A stretch of 64,000 nt of DNA from Manis javanica. Its lineage: Eukaryota > Chordata > Mammalia > Pholidota > Manidae. Shown here in pieces: positions 35,050-47,800 of this stretch; the stretch's first letter is position 1, and every line of letters starts with the position of its first letter. A program made the position numbers and the translations under genes. A model generated the notes under the pieces. It was not told the origin of the DNA. It worked only from the letters and a program-made list of their open reading frames with translations, and searched no databases. The stretch lies in NCBI RefSeq assembly GCF_040802235.1, contig NC_133166.1, forward strand, positions 744,001-808,000, read 5' to 3'.

Positions 35050-38000
35050 CAACTTTTATTTTTCTTCTGTACATATTTATTTTGGATATGCCTTACCTAG
35101 ATTAAGAGAAAACAACGATTTGAAAAGCAGAGTATCCCTTTTATTATAATTTCTTTTTACATAACCTTTTCAACCTAGATTCAGGTTAACTACCTGTCTC
35201 TCCCATCAGAGAAGGGTCCTGCACATTACAACAGGCAAAAAAGGCTTTTAGGAAATGTTTTAAATTGATCCATTACAATTTTTCAATTTTCTTGAGTACA
35301 CTTGAAAGTGGGAAAAAGACAGAAGGAAAAATGGTACTTCAAACAACCAGATTATAATAATCTTAGTTAGGTTTAGTACACTCTAATTTTTCTCCAAACA
35401 GGTACAAAGGAGGTTCAAGTGCTCTATATGGGTGCTTTTCCTTATCTTATTTACTTACTTTTTTTTCAGTCCAGTAATCCTGGCCAGTGTTTATCTAAAC
35501 TTCTGAAGCATATTAAGTCTCAGGCAAAATAAGCCTGGGCAACCACAAACAATGGGGAAGCACATCTCCCAGAAATAATACTTGTGTCTCATCTACATTT
35601 TCAGAATTTGGAAGTGCCAATTTGAGATGGAGAATATGCAGTGAGAAGGTTATCAAAAGGTAACACAATTTGACTAAGAGTACAAAATGCAGAATTTTAA
35701 GATTAAAAGAGCTCCTTGGAAGGACAATGAAGTAAACAGCATGAGCAGAAAGGAAAAGGGAAGAGGGCCTAGGAGAGTTTCCTTATGCCCAGTCCACTAT
35801 GCTAGCATCCCTTTCTCAAAGGAGAAAGAAGTCCATGAAAAGTGCTTTAAATTTTATTGCAAACTGCTACAATCATTTATTGAAGCAAACTGTAGGTAAA
35901 TGGTAGCTATGAAAGGGACCCATAAAAGGAGAAAGAACAAAGTTTCTAATTGTTAGAACTAATTTGTTGCTTCTGGCAGGGAGAGGAGGGTGATATAAGG
36001 CAGAACATATTTTCCCGCATCTCATAGTTTTTTTTAAAAAATGCAGTTTGCTTTTGTGTAGGTGGGTAAAATATCTGATGACCTACCACTGCAAATGCAT
36101 GGAGACAAAGGATAAAATAAATGTGACAAAGACAGAAGGCAAGTTGTGGAGTAGAGATGCTAGCTAGTGGGACAGTACCAAAGGGACTTACACTGGAGTG
36201 GAACAACTTTGCTGTAAACCCATCCAATCCATCTCAACCTACCCAAGTCAACTCCAAGTCCTTACTGTGGGTGGGAAAGCATATTCTACATCTCTTCTAT
36301 CCTTATTCCATTTTCTACCCCCACATTAGAGGGATGGCAACTCTGCTACACTCTGGAAAAAAAACAATAGTGCATTGAAGACTGTTCACTGTAGGTGTCT
36401 GACTCCCTATTCTCCAGCATCCCAACCACTGACACTAGTGGGTGTGAAGTAAGCCTCTTTCAGAAATGACATTGTTACCCTTTCTGGGAAAAAATAAATC
36501 AAAGAGAAAACTGATAAACTTTGTAGTTTTAGTGTTTGTGAAAAACAAGCTGTTCCTTATTTGGCTCTCAGCAAAACTTCATTCTTTCCAACAGTCATCA
36601 TACATTTCTGACAAACAATGAATAGGGCGAGCCTTCAATTCCAGCTTCTGAGGTACACAGGATAGAAATAGCCCTTCTAATTATTCAAAGAGGAGTCAAA
36701 ATAGGTTTTCAGTCCTCTGGGAGTTAGGAACTTGAACAAAAACACTAGTCTCCTCCATGGACAGTAATAAGCAATCCACCCCATGAAAATCCCTCTTTCA
36801 AGGAAATGGTAATTCCCAGAATTCCAGGTAAAAGCCACAGCCATTATTATACAGATTATTAACTTTGTCTATTGAAGCCTTTCCCTTTTCTGAAGTGTTA
36901 ATAAAGGGAAACTAAACAGCACAATTTTCTTTGACCTAAAACTGTACGCACATAGCTCATAGACTATTCCTTCACTAATAGCAGTGTCCTTCACTAATCG
37001 GGAGCTGGAATGAACCAACAATAAAGCAAAAAAGACAAACTTAAAGCAAGGGGCCAGAGTTGGGCCAATAGGGAAGGTATGTAAAAGATGGGGACAAAAA
37101 ATAAATTCACAAGAGAAAACCTTTTCTATGTAATTCAGACCCTAAACAATCCTTCCTCATCCCCCAAAACTCCCAAATCTCAATGCTCTAAAAACTCAGA
37201 GCACTAATAACCACAAACCTAACATCCTTCCCTAAAAGGCTTCCGAAAAAGCACTAGGCTACTGTAGTGATTTTATTAGTGCTGAGGACCAGCTTTCTTA
37301 AAAGGCCACTGGAGAGCTATGATTTTAGAGGCTGGCTATGCTTCTTCAACCTTGTATCTTGCCTTCAAAACTACCTCTTATGGAAAGGACCCCATGTCAA
37401 AATAATCTAATCTCTCCCAGCCCCACAAAATATAGCAACGAATAAAAAAAAAAAATCAGACTTTCCATTAATAAATAAGGAATCTCAGGTTCCACAACAC
37501 AAAAACACACACGTTAAAAGTGCAAATTTCTGCCATTAGTCTGGGACTTTTCTCATGTCTCACTGATACAGAGCCTTGTCTTATGGTCAGAGAGACCAGG
37601 CAGAGGGCAGCCCCCTCCCTGTTGGGAGCCTGCTTCCAAGCAAGTGAGCACCATTGAGAACCATATGGATGTGTTGGGAGGGGGACTGAGGTGCTGGGGT
37701 CAAAGAGGACGGAGTGGTCCCCATGTAGCCTTCCTTTCCGAAACCCAGTGGGTAATGGAGGAAATGGGGGTGAGAGATGTACGCTGTTTTAACAGCTCAC
37801 CCTGCTAAGGGGCCCTAAAGTGCCAAGTCAAGCTGCCAGCCTCCAGAGAAGAGAATGATATGATACTTTGAGAATATCTGTGCTGCAGTGAGTAGAAGCC
37901 AGAACCACAGGGCAGCAGTAAAGGAGAAGGGCTTTCGAGGACAGTAATACACTAGCAGGAGTTAAAAGCTGATCCAGAGCACATCAGTTACAGGTTGGAA

Positions 38001-38299
38001 AAGGGGATCTGCTGCTGAGCAGGAAGTCTGCCTGGCTGGAACAGAGTATGCGGATAATGCTTACTTTAAAAGCTTCTTCTTTTTGTCTACCTTCTGGTAA
38101 AGGCAGTTATCAATTTTGTAAAGGGGACAACAGAGGGAAAAGAGGGGATAGATTTATATGTGTGTGCTGTGATCCAAAATGGAAAGAGCAGGCCCTTCAG
38201 TTATTTTACTAGATTTTAAATGCTTTAAATTTTTTTTGTCCTTTTTATCTTTTAAATACAAAGTCTGAGCTGTCCCAGTGCCCAAAGTCTTCCTTTCCA
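35050..38299 (-). other. ZFP91: Probable ZFP91 3' UTR
   Basis: The 3.2 kb after the ZFP91 stop codon has almost no recognisable interspersed repeats, although the flanks and introns are full of them. It ends at paired AATAAA signals. Such a repeat-poor tail is typical of a long 3' UTR under constraint. Short open frames in it (for example 35946-36227 minus and 35687-35899 plus) have no domain. Confidence 0.55.
35055..35081 (-). terminator. ZFP91: Paired AATAAA signals, likely ZFP91 polyadenylation
   Basis: On the minus strand two AATAAA hexamers (35076-35081 and 35055-35060) sit 21 bases apart, followed by a GT-rich stretch (GTTGTCTTC). Upstream, on the minus strand, lies 3.2 kb of repeat-poor sequence joined to the ZFP91 last exon. 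This is a plausible main polyadenylation site. A single AATAAA at 37272-37277 could serve a shorter 3' UTR. No transcript evidence is available here. Confidence 0.5.
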
Positions 38300-38810
38300 C
38301 TAAGGTCCAGTAGAGTCTGAATCTTCAATCAGAACCTCTGTGGTAGCACCGAGTATATCCGAGTTCATGACAAGCCCTTCAGTGCCCCCAGTGCTGCCAC
38401 TTCCCACAAAGATCTTCCCATCAGCCATCAGGCTCACCCGTTCTGTGCCACTACAGTAAGACTTTGACATCCCTTCAGCTTCTAGCAGGAGGCACTCTCC
38501 AGAGGTGGAGTTTCCCAAGGGCTCAGGAAGAAGAGGAAGACCCTGACCATCTGTAGGTTGTGTCAGGGACTCTGGATTAGTGCCCAGGATATCTGTGCTG
38601 GTGATGAGGGCGCCTGCATTGGCAGCCAGAGCCTCGGCAATCAGCACCTCAGGGTGGCTTTTTGCTTTGTGTGCCACTACGCTGTCTTTCTTCTCAAATT
38701 TTTTGCCACAGATATTGCAAGAGAACTGGTAGAAGGAGTCTGCATCATGCTTCTTCATGTGCCAATTAAGGGATGCCTTTTGCCGACAAGTAAATCCACA
38801 GATCTCGCAT
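38300..38810 (-). CDS. ZFP91: ZFP91 last coding exon (fingers 4-5 and C-terminus)
   Basis: 511 coding bases from the acceptor TCTCCTTAG to TAG. It opens by completing a Gln codon and then [21 protein letters not shown] (finger 4) and [22 protein letters not shown] (finger 5), each with two Cys and two His in C2H2 spacing. The long tail is acidic and Ser/Thr/Gly-rich, without further fingers. The open frame continues 32 bases into the intron, so the ATG at the upstream end of that frame is not a real start. Confidence 0.96.
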
Positions 38811-41800
38811 CTAAGGAGAGTAGAAGAAAAAAGGCTGATCAAATAGAGAAATATAGAGACTTCTTATTCAGGGTGAGAACTCAGAGGCAACATACACAAG
38901 CAACAGCCAGTAGCATACTTCTTGTGAAAGATTAAGAAAAGTTGCTGGACAGAAAACTAATCTGATTTTTTCCTTCTGTATAGAAAATAGAGGAAACAGT
39001 AGAAAAAGGGTCACTGAGTAGGCTCCCCTGATCACCGCCCACTCTAATCTGGTAGAACAGCAGTAGCAGCTGAGATGTTTGTAAAGGGGCTAACCCTCAC
39101 ATGGCCATAGTTCTTACCAGACCATCGTCAGTAAATACTCACTGTAATGGCTTCTCGCCAGTGTGAATCATCCGGTGCACTGCCAGATTGTGGGAACTCT
39201 TGAAAGCCCGAGCACAATATTCACAGATATAATCCCTTTGATCTAAGAAGAAAAAAATGGTTAGGCTTTCATTTAGAATCTCTCTCAGTATTTTTTCCTA
39301 GCTTACAATGAGCAGGCATATTTTTCAGGCAGATCAATTTAGTGTAAAAGTAATACTGTTTTCAATTTATAAACACTTTGGATAAAATTCCTTAAATATT
39401 AGTTTTCATCACCCTTTGTTTTTAATCCATACATTCAGTAGCATAAGACCTTAAAAAAAAACCGCCCAGACAGATATATGAGAACTGGAATCCTGTTCTC
39501 ATTTACCAGTAATCCACATCTTATATAAACTGCTTAGCAAGTAAACAACTACAATTTACACAGATTTTATTCTTTAAAACATTTTTTTTTTCAGATTGTA
39601 GAAGCTGAATGATTACATATAAAGAACTTGACACTCAAACAACAAAATATGGCATTCTCTAGAAGAGAAGCGATCCACATTTAAACTGTTAATCTTATCT
39701 TCCACTTCAGGTTTAAAATATGTTACCAAAGATAAAACAATTTAAACTTCTCTCAAAAGATTCAAGTTCCTTCTATCAAATATATGCAAACAGTACCGGT
39801 ACTTCTTCACCTTATTCTCCTACCCTACATCTTCTGCACCATTAAATAACCTCCCTCTTTCACAATCCCCCCAAATTTCACAGGATTTTTGATGAATTTG
39901 GTAACATGGTGTGGAATCTGAGGCAAAAAACCTTTGTTTTTAATTATTCTTTATCACTTGGTTCAGGATATATTTTTGTTGAATGAATGACCACTACATT
40001 TTCTATGCCTTTCAGTTAAAATTATCAACCATCACAGTGAAAACACAATAAATTAAAAGGCAAACAATAGCCAATTTAATCCTATACTTCACCCCAAATA
40101 GTTTTAAAACAAGTATACAAGAAGAGCTAAAGTTTTCTCAAGTTTAAATGTAATTACAAATCACCTGGGGGTCTTATTAAATGAAGATGCTGACACAGCA
40201 GGCCTGAGGCGCTCTGTAGCACAGGTGACACCAATGCTTGCTGGTCTAGGTTCTCCATGATGAGTAGCAAAGTCTAGAAATGCACATTTCTAACCCAGGG
40301 ATAACTCTTGTTATCTCCCAAGTCTTGTCCACTTTTCCAGCTCCATAGTAGCATGGCAAACCAAGGTGGGGCATCCATTTATTTAAATAAATTGCATTTT
40401 CAAAGTAAGTCTGTATGTACTAATTTAGAAGAGGAAAACTCTCTACACTAACATTATAAAGAAATGATTAGCCAAATATAAATGAGTGGGTGAATTTATT
40501 AAACAGTTTGTCAGAGCAGGCTTGTGGTACCTAATTAAAATTGTCTGAACTTGTTGTCAAGTCTGAAATACTTTTAGATAATTTAAATACTCTAAACTGC
40601 TTTTCTATGGGATAAAATAGTGTAACAGGGAGAAGGAGCAGAGAAATGGTAGCACCAAGCAAGATTAGAGTAGAAATAGCATTCTCTCTGAAGAAACATA
40701 ATATAATGCAAATACTGCAGACTTTGTGAAGTATTTAAGACCTACATTTAAATCCTGTCTATTGAAAGTCCACCATGCCCCAGGCCCTGTGCAGCTGAGC
40801 AGCATCTCGTCTCACCCTTACAATTCCCATGATATTGGTGTCATTATTACCCTTGTTTTACATATGAAGAAATTAGGTGACTTGCCTAAGTTACACATAT
40901 AGTAAATGATGGAAAGGGTGTATACTTAGCATGACCTTGGGTAGGAGACACGCTATCTCTGCAACTGGAACACCAAGTCATATCCTCCCTCTATGGTTGT
41001 TGAGAAGGTAACACTTGCATGCGCTCAAGCAGCTGTAAAACCCAGCCCAATTTGTCCAATTAGCTGCACTGCATTGAGATTCACTGGCTAAAAATAATGT
41101 GAATTTATTCTATAGTGTTATGAAGACATACAATTTCTCTCTGTGAGTCAATAGTGCCTCCAGGAGGTTCCATGTGAAATCAATAGCCAGCCGTTATGAT
41201 TTCAATAGCAGAGGTCCCAGGAGCCATTCAGCAGTAACCACAAGCTATAGGCAAGCCCCTTTACCACTTGGAGTTTCTCTTCATACTCCTCCTCCTCACT
41301 TTCAGTCCATTAAGAGCTACTACAAGTATCTATCTAAAACAATTAGAAAATCCTGGCTCTGTTAAGAAATAGCTGTGTGACCACAGGCAAGTGACCACAG
41401 CCTCTGGCTTCTTAGCTGTAAAACAAGGCTAATACAGGCAAACTGGTGATGCGGAATGGATAGACAAGCAGTAACATATGTAATGTATTTAGTCCATAGC
41501 TGACATAGAATATGTGCTGATACAAAATATAGACAAAGGTCCTTATATAGGTCTTAAAAGTTCTTAAAGGATAAAAATTAAAAAGCCTTGGTTTGTTCAT
41601 CCCTTGTGAAATGTATATTCCATTATATTTTATTTTCACACCTTTCTCCCACACTTGACTGTACTTTTAATATTTACATTAGAAAAAATACCACTACCAA
41701 TCCACACCCTTAAAAGTACAGGGCATTTCACTACTCAACATTTTATTTTAGAAAGTACCTGTATGATGTTTGGCATGTCGCAGAAGTTGTTTCTGGAGCC

Positions 41801-44800
41801 TGAAGAGCCGCCCACAGGAGGGATGGGGACATACATATTTCTTCTTCAGCAAATGTTGATATTTAATGTGGTGCTAAAACAGTAAAAGAAAGTGAAGAGG
41901 GATAAAAATAAAACTTAAAAACTTCCTGAAAACTTGCTTCTTTGTACTAAGTACTAAGTCAAAACTGCTAAAAGAAAACCAAATACTTCACATATGGAAA
42001 GGGAGGGCAGTATAATAAAATGGTTAAGAACGTAGGCTATAAAAACAGAAGCCTGGATTCCAATCCAAGTCTGCCATTCACTAGCAGCGTGATCTTAGGA
42101 AATGTACTTAAATACTGTAAGCTCCAGTTCTCATTTGTAAAGTAGAGATAATAACTCATAGTGTTGCTGTAGGGATAGACATCTCATACTGTATAGTGCT
42201 TAGCGCAGCAAACGGCACACAGCAAATAGTAGTAGTTATTTTTTTTAGTACAGTGACTGAAGTAATTTTATCTTTAAAGAAAGATTTTCTTGACATTATG
42301 TCAATGATAAAGCCTACACAAGTTCACAGATAATAAAGTCTGGTTAAGTGTGAGAACTAGCAACAGGACATAACCTAAAAGGCTGCCTATATAACAGCTT
42401 CACTGACCTGCAAATAGCGAGGGTGAGCAAGAACAGTTCCACATCCTTCCATCTCACAACGGACATACTGGATTGGAGGCTTTTTTCTATTATCAATATG
42501 CAGAGAAAAGTTAGCAACAGAAAAGAGGCAGTATGCACAGTGAGTGGCCTCTGACTTAAACTGCACTACAGAGAACAGCTATTTTTACAGTATTAAGAAG
42601 TAAAATCTCTTCACTAGTATATAGTTTGCACAGAATTTATGTTAGAAATAATCAAAAATTGCCAAATGTTTAATAAAGAGTTTTTAAAAACAGCACAAAC
42701 TAGTAACCCCCCAAAAGGTAAAGGAGTAATAAGAATTCTGGAAACTTTAAGATCCTGCAATGGAAATAAATAACCAGTAACTTAGCATCAAGGACATTAA
42801 TGACGTTGCTTCTGTGAAATTTTTAAAAAGCCACTCCTGCAGGATAATTATGAAGGTTAAGTATGTGAGTAAAGTGCCTAAACACAGTAAACATTAGAAA
42901 ACACAGGAGTAACAATTACCTCCTTTTGGGTAATCGTGGACTTTTGTCATCTTTTCGCCTTCTTCCTCTCCTATATAATTAAAGAACATTGTAACTGTTC
43001 ACAGATTCTGGACTGAAGCTTCTAGAGTAAATGATGGCTAAAGAAATATACTCAAGACCAAAGAGCAGGTGACAGAAACAAAAGATAACCAGGATACATA
43101 AAGTTGAAGACGTATCTGGCAAACCAGATTTTACTTCCAAAAAAGTCTGTACCACAAGTTAAATACATACCTTTCATAAACTATGAGTTCATGAAGTTGT
43201 TTGTGAAAAGTCTATTACTTGTTTAACCAATTAAAAAAAAAAGTAGAGTCATTATCTAAAATCCTGAAAATAAACTATACTCTACTTATAATAGAACCAA
43301 CAAAACCATTAAACAATTTTTACAAATCTTTTTTCTTTAATGAGAAATGACTATTAGAAAGTTTTTAATAAAGGTTACTCTATCATCTCCTTTACTTGCC
43401 TTTCTTTTTAAGATCCACATTTGTCATACTTTTTCTTGATATCTCTACTCCCTCGGCATCCCTGGAGATACTGTCTTACCCACTCGTTTGGGGGTCTTAA
43501 GAGTACTACTTTGAATTACTTTTCAAGCTTCTGAGAAGTCCTCCCCAATGAAATTGCCAGCTGCATGAGGCAGTAATATATATATATGTCAACATCCCTT
43601 CTTATACTCCCACCCTTTTCCCACTAGGGGCTTAGAAATCTGTTAAGTTTCCATGTTTAGTAGTGAATTGCCTACTCACTTCCTAGGAGGTTCCTCATCC
43701 TCCCTAATTTCATTCTCTTCTTCTTTCACCTCTACCTCTACTTCCACTTTAATTTCTTTCTTCTCTTTCTCTTCTTTCACCTTCCCTGATTTTCTCCGTG
43801 GTTTTGGGGTTTCCCTGAAAATACAAATACTTGATTTCAACATTGATATCTAGCAAAACATCTTTCTAAGGAAAACTGTGACAACAGGGTAAAGCCTCAG
43901 GTCATCATTGATTTATTGTAAAACTATGATCTTCAGCTCATGAAATGTGATCTCCAGCCAACTGTTCCTGATATGAATAGGAATGATATATATTTAAGGC
44001 CTAGGAGATGATCCCTGAGGCTTTTAATGTACTAACACCAAATCTGACTACAATTGTAAAGGAAAACAAGACAAAAGTATTCAGTCAATTCATGGTCTCT
44101 TGTGAAGATAAAACATGCAGACATAAAAATTTGGATATGATCAAAAAAAGTAATATAAATGGAGGAGGGGGCTGTGAAGGAGTAATGAGGTAAAATGTTA
44201 TTAAACATGCAAAACACTTCATCATTAATTATGCATTTAAGTGTATCCTGTTGACGGTAGCTACAAACGCAAAGCATCGAGGTTACACCTATGTGTTCAG
44301 CCTACTGGTTCTGGCAGCGGAAACAGGCATAGCAGCTGGGAAGCAGGAAACACCTCTTTTCCTCCCCCCCAGGCACCAGCACTGCTCCCCTGTGATCCCC
44401 AACATTGCTCCAGGGGCTGAGCAGCTCCAGAGAGTAGAGCTTCTGAGCACTAGAGGGTGCCACATACAAATATGGCACCCTCTAGTCAAAGGAAGCTGGT
44501 TCAAACCAAAATCCCACAAACGCTGGAAAAAGGGTCAAGTGAAACAGAACTCATCAATCTTCCTGAAAGAGATTACAAAATAAAAATCATAAACATGCTC
44601 ACAGAGGTACAGAAATATATTCAAGAACTCAGGAACAAATTCAGGCCAGAGATCCAATCATTACAGAATACAATGGAGGGATTTAAAAGCAGATTAGACA
44701 TGGTGGAGGAGATGATAACTGAAATAGAAATTAGAGAAGAGGAATACAAAGAAGCTGAGGCACAGAGAGAAAAAAGAATCTCTAGGAATGAAAGAATATT

Positions 44801-47800
44801 GTGAGAACCGTGTGAGAATCTAAATGGAACAATATTTGTTTATTAGGGGTATCAGAAGAAGAAGAAAGAGAAAAAGGGATAGAAAATGTCTTTGAGGAGG
44901 TAATTGTTGAAAACTTCCCCAATCTGGGAAAGGAAATAGTGTCTCAAGCCATGTAGGTGGCACAGATCTCCCAACACAAGGGACCCACAGAAGACAACAT
45001 CAAGACATATAATAATTAAAATGCAAAGATCAAGGATAAGGACAGACTATTAAAAGCAGCCAGAGAGAGAAAAAAGATCACATACACAAAGGAAAACCAA
45101 TCTGGCTATCATCAGACTTCTCAGCATAAACCTTACAGGCCAGAAGAGAGTGGCATGATATATTTAATACCATGAAGCAGAAGGGCCTCAAACCAAGAAC
45201 ACCCTACCTGGTAAGATTATCACTTAAATTTAAAGGAGGGATTAAACAATTTCCAGATAAGGAAAAGTTAAGAAAGAAAATTTACCTCCAACAAACCGTC
45301 TCTACAACGTATTCTGGAGGGACTGCTATAGATGGAAGCATTCCTAAGGCTAAATAGCTGTCACCAGAGGTAATAAAACCACAGTAAAGAAAGTAGAACA
45401 ATTAATTACTAAGCAAATGTAAAATTAAATCAAGTACCCCCGAAGTCAGTGAACGGATAGATAAAGAACACAGAATATGATACTTTATATACAAAGAATG
45501 GAGAGAGGAGGAAGAAAAAGGAGGAGAAAAAAAGAACCTTTAGATTGTATTTATAATAGCATACAAAGTGAGTTAAGTTAGAGTCTTAGATAGTAAGGAA
45601 GTTAACCTTGAACCTTTTGTAACCATGAATCTAAAGCCTGCAATGGCAATAAGTACATACCTATCGATAATCACATTAAATGTAAATGGTCTGGATGCAC
45701 CAATCAAGACACAGAGTCACTGAATGGATAAAAAAAAACAAGACCCAACGATATGCTGCCTACAAGAGACCCACTTCAAACCCAAAGACATACACAGACT
45801 AAAAGTGAAGGGATGGAAAAAGATATTTCATGCAACTAAGAGGGAGAAAAAAGCAGGAGTTGCAGTACTTGTATCAGACAAAATAGACTTCAAATCAAAG
45901 AAAGTCACTAGAGACAAAGAAGGACATTATATGATGATAAAGAGATCAATCCAACAAGAGGATATAACCATTATAAATATTTATGCACCAAACACAGGAG
46001 CACCTACATGTGAAACAAATACTAAGAAAATTAAAAGTGGAAATACAATGCAATGCATTCATTCTAGGAGACTTCAACACTCCACTCACTCCAAAGGACA
46101 GATCAACCAGACAGAAAATAAGTAAGGAGACAGAGGCACTGAACAACACATTAGAACAGATGGAACTAACAGACATCTACAGAATTCTAGACCCAAAAGC
46201 AGCAGAATACATTCTCCTCAAATGCACATGAACATTTTTAAGAATAGATCATATACGAGGCCACAAAAACAGCCTCAGTAAATTTAAAAAGATTGAAATT
46301 GTACAACCAGTTTCTCAGACCACAAAGGTATGAAACTAAAAATAAATTACATAAAGAAAATGAAAAAGCCCACGAACACAAGGACGCTTAAAAACATGCT
46401 CCTAAATAACCAATGGATCAATAACCAAATAAAAACAGAGATTAAGCAATACATGGAGACAAATGACAACAATAATTCAGCACCGTAAAATCTTTGGGAT
46501 ACAGTGAGGTTGTGCTAAGAGGGATGTATATTGCAATACAAGCCTACTTCAGGAAGAAGAACAATCCCATATGAACAGTCTAAACTCACAATTAACGAAA
46601 TTAGAAAAATAAGAACAAAAGAGACCCAAAGTCAGTAGGAGGGACACGTAATAAAGATTAAAGCAGAAATAAATAAAATCGAGAACAAACAATAGGAAGA
46701 ATCAGGGAAAGCAGGAGCTGGCTCTTTGTGAGAAAATAAACAAAACAGATAAAACCCTAGCCAGACTTATCAAGAAAAAAAGTCTACACACATAAACAGA
46801 ATCAGAATGAGAATGGAAAAATCACTACAGACACCACAGAAATACAAGGAATTATCAGAGTACTATGAAAAATCATATGCTAACAAACTGGATAACCTAG
46901 AAGAAGTGAACAACTTTCTAGAAAAATACCATCTTCCAAGGTTGACCCAGAAAGAAACAGAAAATCTGAACAGGCCAATTACCAGCAATGAAATTGAATT
47001 GGTAATCAAAAAACTACCTAAGAACAAAACCTGTACCAGATGGTTTCACCACTGAATTTTATCAAACATTTAGTGAAGACCTAATACCCATCCTCCTTAA
47101 AGTTTTCCAAAAAGTATGAGAAGCAAATACTTTCAAACTCATTGTAGGAGAACAGCATTACTCTAATACCAAAACCAGGCAAAGACACCATAAAAAAAAA
47201 ATTACCGACCAATATCCCTAATGAACATAGATGCAAAAATACTCAACAAAATATTAGCAAACCGAATTCAAAAATACATCAAAAGGATCATCCATCATGA
47301 TCAAGTGGGATTTATTACAGGGATGTGAGGATGTTACAATATTTGAAAATCCATCAAATGTATCATCCACCACATCAACAAAAAGGAGGACAAAAACCAC
47401 ATGATCATCTCCATAGATGCCGAAAAAGCATACGACAAAATTCAATATCTATTCATGATAAAATCTTTCAACAAAATGGGTATAATGTGCAAGTACCTAA
47501 ACATAATAATGGTCATATATGACAAACCCACAGCCAACATATTTAACAGCGAGAAGCTGAAAGCCTTTCCTGTAATATCAGGAACAAGACAAGAATGCCC
47601 ACTCTCCCCACGTTTATTCAACATATTTCTGGAGGGCCTTGCTATAGTAGACAGACAATATAAAGAAATAAAAAGCATCCAGACTGGTAAAGAAAAAGTT
47701 AAACTGTCCCTGTTTGCAGGTATTGTACATAAAAAACCCTAAAGAATCCATCCAAAATTACTAGATCTAACACTGGATTCAGCAAAGTTGTGAGATACAA

